In this document: positions 1 through 9,097 of the stretch, piece after piece
Position numbering within the stretch: position 1 is the stretch's first letter
Layout: the number at the start of each line of letters is the position of its first letter
Assembly (NCBI GenBank): GCA_000509105.1
Contig: BAIF02000099.1
Location: 1 to 64,000 of the forward strand
Length of the DNA: 64,000 nucleotides
Reading direction: 5' to 3'
Origin: Clostridiales bacterium VE202-21
GTDB lineage: Bacteria; Bacillota; Clostridia; Lachnospirales; Lachnospiraceae
Translations under genes and position numbers: made by a program
The notes under the pieces: model-generated
Told to the model about the DNA's origin: nothing
Databases searched by the model: none
The model's input: the letters and a program-made list of their open reading frames with translations, nothing else

Positions 1-7
1 GAACCAT

Positions 8-180
8 CCCTTCTGGGCGCCTCTGGCTCTGTTAGATCTTCTAGTCGTCCGCTATACGGAAGTTTTAAACCGACCTTACAGGCAGGAAGCCCCGGGCCTT
101 ACAGCCCGCTTGGCTGGCTCATCCAGCCGGCAGGAAAGACCGCAATCCCCCCGTCCCGTTCCACGTCAGGCGTCCCTCCT
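8..180 (-). ncRNA. Candidate structured RNA (possibly raiA-type), strand likely minus
   Basis: This stretch has no ORF and is GC-rich with nested hairpins. Read on the minus strand, a 5' arm GGGACGCCT (near 165-173) can pair with a 3' arm AGGCGCCC (near 15-22), closing a domain of about 160 nt. Inside are GGCTGG/CCAGCC around a 5-nt loop, CGGGC/GCCCG around TGTAAG, and CCG/CGG around a 5-nt loop; CTGTAAGG occurs twice. Minus is preferred because no terminator is visible where a plus-strand RNA would end. Size and compact fold resemble the Firmicutes raiA RNA motif, but I cannot confirm the family by eye. It lies directly downstream of the EFR1 gene, so it could also be part of that gene's 3' UTR. 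Confidence 0.45.
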
Positions 181-184
181 GCTC

Positions 185-967
185 TTACAAGAATACCTCA
201 GCCGCCTTATCGTTCTGGCAGATTTTGTTCATTTTTTTGAAAGCCATTTTTGTTTTTAAGTTGCCGAGATAACGCGCCTTTTGTTTACAGATACGGATGC
301 ACTTATGGCAGGTGATGCATTTCTTTTTGTTTATCTTTTTGGGGCTCTCGGCTGATATTGCACCTGCCGGACAGGACTTGGCACAGGCGCCGCATTCGGT
401 ACAGCGGTTTACGTCTACTTTTGGATAGAGCGGGGCACGGCGGTACTTTCTGTATGGCGTATTACCGGGAACCTGGATGTTAAATTGATCGAAGGATTCT
501 TCCTTCTTGATGCGGCGGTTCAGCTGAATGCCATAGTCTGCAATGATTTTCATGTCCGCTTTGTTCGGACGGCCGAGACCGGCGGAGCGTACGATGGAAT
601 GTTCTGTGGGGAATGCGGCGGCGCCAATTACTTTGAATCCGCGGTTTTCTACTTCTGTTTTGAGCTCCAGAAGCGCATCCTCATATTCACGGCATCCATA
701 TGTAGCGACCAGTGCGGCAGGAGTGCTGTCCCCGTTCAGGCCGTCAAAGTATTCCAGGAATGTTTTCGGCACGCGGCCGCTGTATACAGGAATACCAAAT
801 AAAACAAAATCATCTTTTTTAAACTGAAGAGGCGCTCTTTTCTCTTTGTGGATTGTAAGGTCAAAGGAGACGGATTTTAGATCAATATTCCTCGCAACTT
901 CCATGATGACCTTTCGTGTTGTGCCTGTTGGACTGAAATAGACAAGCTTTAACTCATTCATTTTCAT
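185..967 (-). CDS. EFR1-type flavodoxin-ferredoxin fusion protein
   Basis: The 260-residue protein combines an N-terminal flavodoxin fold with an FMN phosphate-loop signature (SPTGTTRK, about residues 12-19) and a C-terminal 2x[4Fe-4S] ferredoxin with CTECGACAKSCP and CITCHKCIRIC. This architecture is called EFR1 in clostridia and presumably moves electrons within the cytoplasm; the partner is unknown. The first ATG has AAGGAG nine bases upstream, and a second in-frame ATG two codons on is also possible. It appears monocistronic, with the candidate structured RNA directly downstream. Family assignment is firm, physiological role is not. Confidence 0.9.
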   Translation of the reverse strand: MKMNELKLVYFSPTGTTRKVIMEVARNIDLKSVSFDLTIHKEKRAPLQFKKDDFVLFGIPVYSGRVPKTFLEYFDGLNGDSTPAALVATYGCREYEDALLELKTEVENRGFKVIGAAAFPTEHSIVRSAGLGRPNKADMKIIADYGIQLNRRIKKEESFDQFNIQVPGNTPYRKYRRAPLYPKVDVNRCTECGACAKSCPAGAISAESPKKINKKKCITCHKCIRICKQKARYLGNLKTKMAFKKMNKICQNDKAAEVFL

Positions 968-1091
968 AAATTAAGACTCCTTTATCGAAATAAGTATACC
1001 ATTAACTATATCATATAACAGCATAAAATGCACGGTTTCGAAATAAGAAATAATCACAAAAAAAGGAAATAAAAATAGCCATTAATAGCAG

Positions 1092-1120
1092 TTGTAAATT
1101 TTAGATAAATGGGGTATAAT
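1092..1120 (+). promoter_or_regulatory. Sigma-A promoter of 6S RNA
   Basis: TTGTAA at 1092-1097 and TATAAT at 1115-1120 are separated by exactly 17 bases, and the predicted start near 1127 matches the 5' end of the 6S RNA. Confidence 0.8.
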
Positions 1121-1126
1121 ACTTTT

Positions 1127-1318
1127 AAAGAAAACCTGGAATGTTCGATAACCCTGTTATTTTGAACCTACAATACTTTAAACGGGATTCTTATATTTCT
1201 GTAATATGTCAAGCCTCCGATTAGCAGTGGAAGACAGAAAAGCAGATGCGGTTGCCCACCTAGCTGCGGCTAGGAGTCAAAATACAGGACCGGCATTTTG
1301 GGGAAACTTACTAAAGAT
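1127..1318 (+). ncRNA. ssrS: 6S RNA
   Basis: The region matches the clostridial 6S RNA pattern as I recall it: a 5' part with GTTCGATAACCCT and TTTGAACCTACAATA, a central GGGATTCTTATA segment, then GCAGATGCGG, CCCACCTAGC and GCTAGGAGTCAAAA, and a 3' end with GGACCGGCATTTTGGGGAAAC closing against the 5' end. 6S RNA mimics an open promoter and binds housekeeping RNA polymerase in stationary phase. A strong promoter precedes it and an intrinsic terminator follows. The 73-codon ORF inside is a shadow. Confidence 0.85.
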
Positions 1319-1354
1319 AAAGACAGCTGTCAGCGTGCAGCTGTCTTTTTCTTT
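1317..1354 (+). terminator. Intrinsic terminator of 6S RNA
   Basis: AGACAGCTG at 1321-1329 pairs with CAGCTGTCT at 1338-1346 around an 8-nt loop and is followed by a T-rich tract. Confidence 0.85.
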
Positions 1355-1447
1355 GTCCAGCTTCATATATGGGTATGAAAGCGGTTATACTGATTCTAAT
1401 AGAAAAGAGGGTAATGCCGTGAAATAGGGGATTCAGAGCTCTTGAGC

Positions 1448-1476
1448 TTGAATAAATTCCTCCTTTATGGTATGAT
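1448..1476 (+). promoter_or_regulatory. Promoter of the YihY-family gene
   Basis: TTGAAT at 1448-1453 and TATGAT at 1471-1476 are spaced by 17 bases, with the start codon 38 bases downstream. Confidence 0.6.
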
Positions 1477-1513
1477 TTGAAAAGTTTATTAATAGGATAG
1501 GCAGGAGAACAGG

Positions 1514-2374
1514 ATGAAGGGAAGAGTGAAAAGCATTACACGAAAAATTAATAGACTGGCTTCTATATTGGGTTCACACCATACAGGGGCGTATGCGGCG
1601 CAGGCGGCATACTTTTTCGTGCTGTCTTTAATACCTATTATACTGCTGCTTCTGACAATGGTACAGTTTACTCCGGTAACACGGCAGGATGTGATGGCTG
1701 CAGTAACTCAGGTGTTTCCAACGTCTGTGGAAGGGCTGATCTCCTCCATCGTGGATCAGGTGTACCGGCAGTCCAGCACGATCATCCCAGTGACCATAAT
1801 CGTAGCTCTGTGGTCTGCAGGGAAGGGCGTGCTCGCGATGACATCGGGTATGAATCTGATTTATGAAAATACTGAGACCAGAAATTATTTTTATCTGAGG
1901 CTGCGTGCTTCCTTTTACACAGTTATATTCATACTGGCTATTGTATTGTCTCTGTCACTTTCTGTGTTCGGCAACAGTATTAGTATCATTGTATATAAGC
2001 ATATGCCGGTACTGACGACGATTATGGATTTTCTGATTCGTATCAGAACCCTGCTGACTCTGGTAGTTCTGACTCTATTCTGGGATATGGTCTATAAGTA
2101 CCTTCCGAACCGGACGAATCTGTCCAAGACAACTATGAAACAGCAGCTCCCGGGTGCGGTATTTACTTCCTGCGGATGGCTGTTAATTTCCTTTATATTT
2201 TCCGTTTATCTGGATATTTTTACCGGATTTTCCAGTATGTACGGCAGCCTTACAACAATTATACTGATCATGCTGTGGCTGTATGTCTGCATGTATGTCA
2301 TCCTGCTTGGCGGAGAACTGAATGCCCTGCTGGAAGGCCTGGAGGAGAGAAAAGGGGACAGAATGAGAAAATAA
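1514..2374 (+). CDS. YihY/BrkB-family integral membrane protein
   Basis: This 286-residue protein has the YihY (formerly RNase BN, virulence factor BrkB) layout: a conserved amphipathic N-terminus with AAQAAYFFVLSLIPIILLL, followed by about six membrane segments, the motif LWSAGKGVLAMTSGMNLIYE, and a C-terminal GGELNALLE. Its biochemical function is not established; the old RNase BN assignment is known to be wrong. AGGAG lies 8 bases before the ATG. It is expressed from its own promoter, and the pheS leader promoter starts immediately after its stop codon. Confidence 0.9.
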   Translation: MKGRVKSITRKINRLASILGSHHTGAYAAQAAYFFVLSLIPIILLLLTMVQFTPVTRQDVMAAVTQVFPTSVEGLISSIVDQVYRQSSTIIPVTIIVALWSAGKGVLAMTSGMNLIYENTETRNYFYLRLRASFYTVIFILAIVLSLSLSVFGNSISIIVYKHMPVLTTIMDFLIRIRTLLTLVVLTLFWDMVYKYLPNRTNLSKTTMKQQLPGAVFTSCGWLLISFIFSVYLDIFTGFSSMYGSLTTIILIMLWLYVCMYVILLGGELNALLEGLEERKGDRMRK

Positions 2375-2382
2375 GAAAATCC

Positions 2383-2410
2383 TTGACAATAAAAAACCTT
2401 GTGATACAAT
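2383..2410 (+). promoter_or_regulatory. Extended -10 promoter of the pheST T-box leader
   Basis: TTGACA at 2383-2388 and TACAAT at 2405-2410 are spaced 16 bases apart, and TG at 2402-2403 forms an extended -10 element. Confidence 0.75.
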
Positions 2411-2449
2411 TATAAAGTAAATCCGATATAACACAAGATATATCAGAAT

Positions 2450-2697
2450 AAAAAAAAGCGATAACCGTGTATAGTAGAGAACCATTTTCTATCAGAGAGA
2501 GAAAATCACTGGCTGCAAGTTTTCTTTAGTTCAGATGGCAATCGAAATTCCCACGATAGCTGCATTCTTGAACCAATAGTAGAGAATGCCGTATGTTGTA
2601 CGTTACACAAAGCTAAGAGCCTGCAGGAATACTGCGGGAATTAGGGTGGTACCGCGAGTGTAGAACTTCGTCCCTTTCAGGGACGGAGTTTTTTTAT
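2450..2697 (+). promoter_or_regulatory. T-box leader controlling pheST
   Basis: The leader contains the AG-rich bulge region AGAGAGAGAAAAT near 2495, the T-box core AGGGTGGTACCGCG at about 2643-2656 that base-pairs with the uncharged tRNA acceptor end, and a terminator hairpin (TCGTCCCT/AGGGACGGA) with a run of T at about 2668-2697. Uncharged tRNA-Phe should stabilise the antiterminator and switch on pheST. A Phe specifier TTC is plausible at 2548-2550 in GAAATTCCCA, but I could not fold stem I with certainty. The leader ends about 215 bases before pheS. Confidence 0.92.
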
Positions 2698-2805
2698 GAT
2701 ATAGGAAAATCCTATATCATAAAACCCTCCGGGAGGATGCACACGCCGCCATATGGTATATAGCCGCAAAGAGGCATGGCGGCGCCAAAGCCCTCCGGGC
2801 GGGAT
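2691..2805 (+). repeat. Intergenic repeat element, copy 1
   Basis: Starting in the U-tract of the T-box terminator is a 23-nt segment (2691-2713) that recurs with one mismatch at 24082-24104, also in a terminator U-tract. It contains the palindrome GATATAGGAaaaTCCTATATC, and the element ends with CCTCCGGGCGGGAT (2792-2805), matched at 24102-24115. The copy at 24 kb lacks most of the middle. It resembles a REP/MITE-like dispersed element; only two copies are visible here. Confidence 0.4.
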
Positions 2806-2912
2806 ACCCTAATGATTTTGGGATGTTTTATTAAAAAGAGATACAGGTGAAGCGCTGTCTGAGACGCAGCTTATGAGAGGCTGCTGCGTCCGCTAAGAAA
2901 GGAGAATGCCAA

Positions 2913-3932
2913 ATGAAAGAGAGATTGGAGCGAATCAAAGAAGAAGCGATTGCACAGATTCAGGCATCGGATGTTCCAGAGAAATTGAATGATGTGCGGG
3001 TTAAATTCCTTGGAAAGAAGGGGGAGCTGACCGCTGTCCTGAAGGGAATGAAAGATGTAGCGCCAGAGGACAGGCCGAAGGTAGGGCAGCTTGTGAATGA
3101 GACGAGAGCGGCGATTGAGGCCGTGCTGGAAGAGTCCAAAACAAAGATGGAACGTATTCTGAGAGAAGAGAAGCTGAAAGCGGAAGTCATTGATGTGACA
3201 CTGCCCTCTAAGAAAAATATGGTTGGCCATAGACATCCGAACACAATAGCCCTGGAAGAAGTGGAAAACATTTTCGTGGGTATGGGCTATGAGGTTGTGG
3301 AAGGCCCGGAAGTGGAATATGATCTTTACAATTTCGAGAAGCTGAATATTCCGGCTGACCATCCGGCAAAGGACGAGCAGGATACCTTCTATATCAATAA
3401 AGATATTGTGCTGCGTACCCAGACTTCTCCAGTACAGGCGCGTGTGATGGAACAGGGGAAACTGCCGATCCGCATGATTGCACCGGGCAGGGTATTCCGG
3501 TCTGATGAAGTGGATGCGACACATTCTCCGTCCTTCCACCAGGTTGAGGGGCTTGTCATTGATAAAAACATTTCCTTCGCCGATTTAAAGGGCACGCTGG
3601 AGGTATTTGCAAAAGAATTATTCGGACCGGAAACAAAGACCAAATTCCGTCCGCACCATTTCCCATTCACAGAGCCGAGCGCCGAAGTGGATGTGAGCTG
3701 CTTCAAATGCGGCGGCAAGGGATGCAGATTCTGCAAAGGCAGCGGGTGGATTGAGATTCTCGGCTGTGGGGCGGTACATCCGCATGTTCTGGAAATGTGC
3801 GGCATTGACCCGGAAGAATATTCCGGCTTTGCATTTGGCATGGGACTGGAGCGTATTGCCCTGTTAAAATATGAAATCGACGATATGAGGCTGCTGTACG
3901 AGAATGACATCCGTTTCCTGAAACAGTTCTAG
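2913..3932 (+). CDS. pheS: Phenylalanyl-tRNA synthetase alpha subunit
   Basis: PheS is the catalytic class II subunit that activates phenylalanine and charges tRNA-Phe as an (alpha-beta)2 enzyme in the cytoplasm. The 339-residue product has the N-terminal coiled coil, motif 2 ([24 protein letters not shown]) and motif 3 ([16 protein letters not shown]). A CxxC pair, [16 protein letters not shown], is typical of bacterial PheS. Length is normal. AAGGAG precedes the ATG. It is the first gene of the T-box operon, with pheT 64 bases downstream. Confidence 0.98.
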   Translation: MKERLERIKEEAIAQIQASDVPEKLNDVRVKFLGKKGELTAVLKGMKDVAPEDRPKVGQLVNETRAAIEAVLEESKTKMERILREEKLKAEVIDVTLPSKKNMVGHRHPNTIALEEVENIFVGMGYEVVEGPEVEYDLYNFEKLNIPADHPAKDEQDTFYINKDIVLRTQTSPVQARVMEQGKLPIRMIAPGRVFRSDEVDATHSPSFHQVEGLVIDKNISFADLKGTLEVFAKELFGPETKTKFRPHHFPFTEPSAEVDVSCFKCGGKGCRFCKGSGWIEILGCGAVHPHVLEMCGIDPEEYSGFAFGMGLERIALLKYEIDDMRLLYENDIRFLKQF

Positions 3933-3996
3933 AACAGCCGGCGGGTATGGAAAGTATATTGGATAATATGAATAAGCAGAAAGAGAGGAAATAAGA

Positions 3997-6414
3997 TTGA
4001 ATACTTCATTATCATGGATTAAAGCGTATGTTCCTGATCTGGATGTAACTGCGCAGGAGTATACAGATGCAATGACATTGTCCGGAACAAAGGTAGAAGG
4101 CTATGAAGTGCTGGATGCGGATCTGGACAAGATTGTGATCGGACAGATCGATAAAATTGAAAGACATCCGGACGCAGATAAATTAATCGTCTGCCAGGTG
4201 AATGTAGGAAACCAAATGTTACAGATTGTTACCGGTGCGGACAATGTCCGCGAGGGGGATAAGGTTCCGATTGTGCTGGACGGCGGGCGTGTTGCCGGAG
4301 GACATGACGGTTCAAAGACTCCAGGAGGAATCAAGATTAAAAAGGGCAAACTCCGCGGTGTGGAGAGCTGCGGGATGATGTGCTCCATTGAGGAGCTGGG
4401 TTCCACGAAGGAAATGTATCCCGATGCTCCTGAAAGCGGTATCTATATTCTGCCGGAGGATGCGGAGATTGGAGCCAGTGCGGTGGAGGCATTGGGCCTC
4501 AATGATGTGGTTTTCGAGTATGAGGTGACATCAAACAGAGTGGACTGCTACAGCGTTATTGGCATTGCAAGAGAAGCTGCGGCTACATTTCGCAGGGAAT
4601 TCCATCCTCCTGTTGTAAAAGAGACAGGAAACGAAGAGGATGTCAACGATTATATTAAGGTAAGCGTGGAAAATACAGACCTTTGTCCGCGTTACTGTGC
4701 TAGGGTTGTGAAGAATATTAAAATCGGCCCATCACCGGAATGGATGCAGAGAAGGCTGGCATCTGTGGGAATCCGTCCGATCAATAATCTGGTCGATATT
4801 ACGAACTATGTAATGGAAGAGTACGGCCAGCCGATGCATGCCTATGACCTGGACACCATTTCGGGACGACAGATTGTCGTTAAGACCGCACAGGATGGGG
4901 ATAAGTTTACCACCCTTGACGGGCAGGAAAGAAAGCTGGACAAAGAAGTGCTGATGATCTGCGACGGCGAGAAAGAGATCGGCATCGCGGGAATCATGGG
5001 CGGAGAAAACTCTATGATTACAGACGATGTACAGACGATGCTGTTTGAGGCTGCCTGCTTTGACGGGGTAAATATCCGGAAGTCCAGCAAGAGAGTAGGA
5101 CTGCGTACGGATGCATCCGGCAAGTTTGAAAAGGGCCTGGACCCGAACAATGCAAAAGCTGCAATTGACCGTGCCTGCCAGCTGGTAGAAGAGATGGGCG
5201 CAGGAGAAGTAGTGGGCGGAACCGTAGACGTATACGGGAAAGTAAAAGAACCGGTCAGAGTGCCTTTTGACGCTGCGAAGATCAATGCACTGCTGGGAAC
5301 AGAGATAACTGAAGCGGAAATGCTCGGTTATTTTGAGAAAATCGGCTTGGAATATGATGCCGCAGCAAAAGAAGTGATTGCGCCGACCTTCCGCCATGAT
5401 TTGTTCTGCCTGGCAGATCTGGCAGAGGAAGTTGCCAGGTTCTACGGATATGACAATATCCCGACGACTTTGCCCAGCGGGGAAGCAACGGCAGGAAAGC
5501 TCTCCTTTAAGCTTAAGGTGGAAGAAGTGGCAAGAGATATTGCAGAGTTCTGTGGTTTCAGCCAGGGCATGAGTTATTCCTTTGAAAGCCCGAAAGTATT
5601 TGATAAATTATTGCTGCCGGCAGATTCTGTACTCAGAAATACAGTAGAGATCATGAACCCACTCGGGGAGGACTACAGTGTCATGCGCACAACATCCCTA
5701 AACGGAATGCTGACCTCGCTGGCAACAAACTACAACCGCAGAAACAAAGACGTACGTCTGTATGAATTGGGTAATATTTATCTTCCGAAACAGCTTCCCC
5801 TGACAGAACTGCCCGAGGAACGCATGCAGTTTACACTGGGAATGTACGGGAACGGTGACTTTTTCAGTATGAAGGGCGTAGTGGAAGAATTTTTTGAGAA
5901 AATCGGCATGAAACAGAAAGAAACTTACGATCCGAATGCTGGGAAGCCATATCTTCATCCCGGCCGTCAGGCAAACATTATTTACGAGGGAAGAGTCGTC
6001 GGCTATCTCGGTGAGGTACATCCGGATGTGGCCGATCATTACGGGATCGGAGAGCGTGCATATGTGGCAGTGATTGATATGCCGGAGATACTGGAGTATG
6101 CTACGTTTGACAGAAAATATAACGGAATTGCAAAGTATCCTGCGGTTACCCGGGATATTAGTATGGTGGTTCCGAAGAATATCCTGGCAGGACAGATCGA
6201 AGAAGTCATCGAGAAGAAGGGCGGTTCCTATCTGGAGCGTTACGCGCTGTTTGACTTATATGAGGGAGCCCAGATTAAACCTGGTTTCAAATCAATTGCA
6301 TATTCTATCGTGTTCCGTGCAAAGGATAAGACCCTGGAAGAATCTGATGTGGCAGCAGCCATGAAGAAGATTCTGAGCGCGCTGGAGGAGATGGGAATCG
6401 AACTGAGACAGTAA
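3997..6414 (+). CDS. pheT: Phenylalanyl-tRNA synthetase beta subunit
   Basis: The 805-residue PheT has the N-terminal tRNA-binding (EMAP-like) domain at about residues 40-150, the B3/B4 editing region that hydrolyses Tyr-tRNA-Phe, B5, a catalytic-like core, and the C-terminal anticodon-binding FDX-ACB domain (KYPAVTRDISMVV onward). Length is typical. It starts with TTG; GAGAGGAA lies about 7 bases upstream and the N-terminus NTSLSWIKAYVPDL aligns with the family start. It is co-transcribed with pheS under T-box control. Confidence 0.98.
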   Translation: MNTSLSWIKAYVPDLDVTAQEYTDAMTLSGTKVEGYEVLDADLDKIVIGQIDKIERHPDADKLIVCQVNVGNQMLQIVTGADNVREGDKVPIVLDGGRVAGGHDGSKTPGGIKIKKGKLRGVESCGMMCSIEELGSTKEMYPDAPESGIYILPEDAEIGASAVEALGLNDVVFEYEVTSNRVDCYSVIGIAREAAATFRREFHPPVVKETGNEEDVNDYIKVSVENTDLCPRYCARVVKNIKIGPSPEWMQRRLASVGIRPINNLVDITNYVMEEYGQPMHAYDLDTISGRQIVVKTAQDGDKFTTLDGQERKLDKEVLMICDGEKEIGIAGIMGGENSMITDDVQTMLFEAACFDGVNIRKSSKRVGLRTDASGKFEKGLDPNNAKAAIDRACQLVEEMGAGEVVGGTVDVYGKVKEPVRVPFDAAKINALLGTEITEAEMLGYFEKIGLEYDAAAKEVIAPTFRHDLFCLADLAEEVARFYGYDNIPTTLPSGEATAGKLSFKLKVEEVARDIAEFCGFSQGMSYSFESPKVFDKLLLPADSVLRNTVEIMNPLGEDYSVMRTTSLNGMLTSLATNYNRRNKDVRLYELGNIYLPKQLPLTELPEERMQFTLGMYGNGDFFSMKGVVEEFFEKIGMKQKETYDPNAGKPYLHPGRQANIIYEGRVVGYLGEVHPDVADHYGIGERAYVAVIDMPEILEYATFDRKYNGIAKYPAVTRDISMVVPKNILAGQIEEVIEKKGGSYLERYALFDLYEGAQIKPGFKSIAYSIVFRAKDKTLEESDVAAAMKKILSALEEMGIELRQ

Positions 6415-6536
6415 GGTGTGTTAAATCATCCATGTGCCCGGCTGAGTGTCCCGCCTGACGGGGCTTTCAGACGGGCGCAGTGAATTTAAAACACATTTTG
6501 TACTTTCTATATATTTATAGAAGAAAGGCAGATCAT

Positions 6537-7543
6537 ATGAAAAAGAAAAATCATACTGCGGAGATTATTGTTGCAGTTGTTGTGGCTGCAATCCTGATTG
6601 TGGCAGTCTTTGCCAGGCTTGTGGTGAGAACTTTATTTCATACGGCGGGTCCTTCTGCGCAGGAATCCTCGGAGTGGGTATTGACAGGAGGGAATATGTC
6701 AATCACGCTCCCAACAGAGCCGTATGTGGGGATTGTCAGTGTCTACGGCACAATCGAACCGCAGGCCAGGACCGGTATGTTCGACCAGCCGCAGAGCTAC
6801 CAGCATCAGGCATTGATGGACTATATCGACGCCATGATGTATGACCCTAATAACAGCGGAATTCTGCTGGATGTGGATTCACCGGGGGGAACCACCTACG
6901 AAGGTGTGGAACTCTATGACAAGATTGCAGAATATAAAGACACAACGGGACGGCCGGTATGGACATACATGAACCATTACGGCGCTCCGCCGCTTATTAT
7001 ATTGCCGCGCCCTCGGACTGGATTGGTGCGAATAAAGGAACCCTGACGGGTTCCATCGGGGTGATTATGTCCGGCTACGATCTGTCCGGTTTGTATGAGA
7101 AGCTAGGGATCAAGTATTACAGTGTGACAACCGGGGACAACAAAGACATGAGCAGTCCCGACGAGGAACAGCTGAAAATTTACCGGGATATTATTGAGGA
7201 AGAATATGACCGATTTGTTGGCGCGGTGGCCCAGGGCAGGGGAATGCCCGAAAAAGCGGTCAGAGAACTGGCTGACGGACGCCCCTATTCCGCACAGCAG
7301 GCCCTGGATAACGGCCTGATCGATGAGATCACCACATTTGAGGATCTGGCTGTGGAAATGCAGTATGAGGTTGGAAACACTACATTTTACCAGCCGGATA
7401 TGAAAGAGCCGGCGCTGGCCTCTTTTTTTGGCAGGGCGGAAGAGATCCTGCCAAAATCGGATATGCAGGTGTTGAGCAGTCTGACAGAAAAATACGGGAG
7501 CGGCGTCTTGATGTCCTATGCAGGGCAGACGGTTCCCGAATAG
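6537..7543 (+). pseudogene. sppA: SppA-type signal peptide peptidase, frameshifted
   Basis: An S49-family membrane peptidase split over two frames. The first part (6537 to about 6986) carries an N-terminal membrane anchor and GILLDVDSPGGTTYEGVELY; the second (from about 6986) continues YIAAPSDWIGANKG and TLTGSIGVIM to the stop at 7543. One base is missing at about 6985-6987: GCT|TCC reads GCTCC, and restoring a T gives GASAAYYIA, where S is the expected catalytic serine. SppA degrades cleaved signal peptides in the membrane with a Ser-Lys dyad. The ATG at 6537 has AGAAAGG upstream; the longer GTG start at 6480 is unlikely. As written the product is truncated and inactive; a consensus error is equally possible. 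Confidence 0.85.
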
Positions 7544-7562
7544 CAGAAAGAAGGATTTAAAG

Positions 7563-8588
7563 TTGAAAACAAGTGATTTTTATTATGAACTGCCGCAGGA
7601 GCTGATCGCACAGGACCCGCTGGAGGACAGATCCGGTTCCAGACTTCTGGTTTTGGATAAAGAGACCGGAGAGACGAAACACCGGCATTTCAAAGACATA
7701 ATCGAATACCTGAACCCAGGGGACTGTCTGGTGATCAATGACACCAAAGTGATACCAGCCAGACTGATCGGCTCCAAAGTAGGCACGGATGCAAAGATAG
7801 AGGTACTGCTGCTGAAACGGAAAGAAAATGATGTGTGGGAGACCCTGGTGAAACCGGGCAGAAAGGCAAAACCGGGAACGAAAATCAGTTTCGGGGATGG
7901 TATCCTGGTGGGTGAAGTGGTGGATGTAGTGGACGAGGGAAACCGGCTGATACATTTTGAGTATAAAGGTATCTTTGAGGAAATACTGGACCGGCTGGGA
8001 CAGATGCCGCTTCCGCCTTATATTACACATCAGCTGCAGGATAAGGAGCGGTATAATACGGTATATGCCGTGCATGAAGGCTCTGCTGCTGCGCCTACGG
8101 CCGGGCTGCATTTTACCCCGCAGCTTCTGGAGGATATCGGAAAAAAGGGCGTGGATATTGCCAGAGTAACACTCCATGTGGGGCTGGGGACTTTCCGGCC
8201 TGTAAAGGTGGAGGAAGTTACAGATCATCATATGCATTCGGAGTTCTATCTCATCGATGAAGATGCTGCGGATAAGATCAACCGTGCAAAGGAACAGAAA
8301 AAACGCGTGATCTGCGTTGGGACGACCAGCTGCAGAACCATAGAGTCTGCGGCAGGGGAGGATGGAAGGCTGAAGGCGTGCAGCGGCTGGACGGAAATCT
8401 TTATTTATCCGGGGTATCAGTTTAAGGTGCTGGATGGACTGATCACGAATTTTCACCTGCCGGAATCTACTTTGATTATGCTGGTGTCTGCACTGGCGGG
8501 CAGGGAGCATGTGCTGGCGGCTTATGAGGAGGCGGTCAGGGAAGGGTACAGATTTTTTAGTTTTGGCGATGCAATGTACGTGATGTGA
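7563..8588 (+). CDS. queA: S-adenosylmethionine:tRNA ribosyltransferase-isomerase
   Basis: QueA transfers the ribosyl moiety of SAM to 7-aminomethyl-7-deazaguanine in tRNA, giving epoxyqueuosine in the queuosine pathway. Family hallmarks are the N-terminus [39 protein letters not shown] and [19 protein letters not shown]. The start is TTG at 7563, because it restores the conserved N-terminus and has AAGAAGG 8 bases upstream; the longer ATG at 7518 would overlap the preceding gene. Length (341 residues) is normal. Confidence 0.96.
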   Translation: MKTSDFYYELPQELIAQDPLEDRSGSRLLVLDKETGETKHRHFKDIIEYLNPGDCLVINDTKVIPARLIGSKVGTDAKIEVLLLKRKENDVWETLVKPGRKAKPGTKISFGDGILVGEVVDVVDEGNRLIHFEYKGIFEEILDRLGQMPLPPYITHQLQDKERYNTVYAVHEGSAAAPTAGLHFTPQLLEDIGKKGVDIARVTLHVGLGTFRPVKVEEVTDHHMHSEFYLIDEDAADKINRAKEQKKRVICVGTTSCRTIESAAGEDGRLKACSGWTEIFIYPGYQFKVLDGLITNFHLPESTLIMLVSALAGREHVLAAYEEAVREGYRFFSFGDAMYVM

Positions 8589-8797
8589 GAAAAAATAAGC
8601 AGGTAATAATCCGAATCTACAATAAATTTTCATATCCTTCTGTGACAGTCTGTCTTCCAGAAAATGTTCGGATTGAGGTGGATGCTGACTATTATTTAAC
8701 CTATGTGATGGAAAAAATGAAAGATTTTAGTTCATTTCCGAAAAAAGAAGAATTGTTGGAGCTACTTCCGTGGTCGTCAAGTCTCCCGGATAATTAA
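8585..8797 (+). CDS. Hypothetical 70-residue protein
   Basis: A short ORF begins with GTG overlapping the queA stop by four bases (GTGA), an arrangement typical of translational coupling, and ends 32 bases before a terminator. The product is acidic toward its C-terminus ([22 protein letters not shown]) with no recognisable domain, signal or membrane segment. No clear ribosome site is visible. The coupling and the downstream terminator favour a real gene, but it may be noncoding. Confidence 0.4.
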   Translation: MRKNKQVIIRIYNKFSYPSVTVCLPENVRIEVDADYYLTYVMEKMKDFSSFPKKEELLELLPWSSSLPDN

Positions 8798-8828
8798 CGC
8801 AGTAATCAGAAATGGCAAAAGCTGAATT

Positions 8829-8862
8829 TCCCCCCGTAAGATCAATACTGGGGGATTTTTCA
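8829..8862 (+). terminator. Intrinsic terminator after queA
   Basis: CCCCC and GGGGG flank a loop of about 14 nt and are followed by ATTTTT. About 240 bases of AT-rich DNA follow before the sugar-transport gene, with a possible weak promoter (TTGACA at 8973-8978, TATTTG at 8995-9000). Confidence 0.7.
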
Positions 8863-9097
8863 TTTTGTTAAGATATGGGTTATTGACCTACTTACAAATA
8901 AAGTCACACATCTTATAAATTGTTTTTATTGTTTTATGGGCAATGGAAATATTAGTATTAAAAATGGAAAAATTGACACATGAAAGAGAAATCTTATTTG
9001 AGACAGAATATGTACATTTTTAATTGCGGATTTATCCATGTAAATAATCGCTGGTGAAGTGTTAAGATGTGTATATCAAAAAAAGGAGGATACAGAA

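Noticed and set aside
1206-1427. 73-codon ORF on the plus strand
   Set aside because: It lies inside the 6S RNA and its terminator, with no ribosome site.
6970-7000. Programmed -1 frameshift in the SppA gene
   Set aside because: No slippery heptamer, stimulatory structure or known precedent for this family. A one-base deletion or consensus error is simpler.
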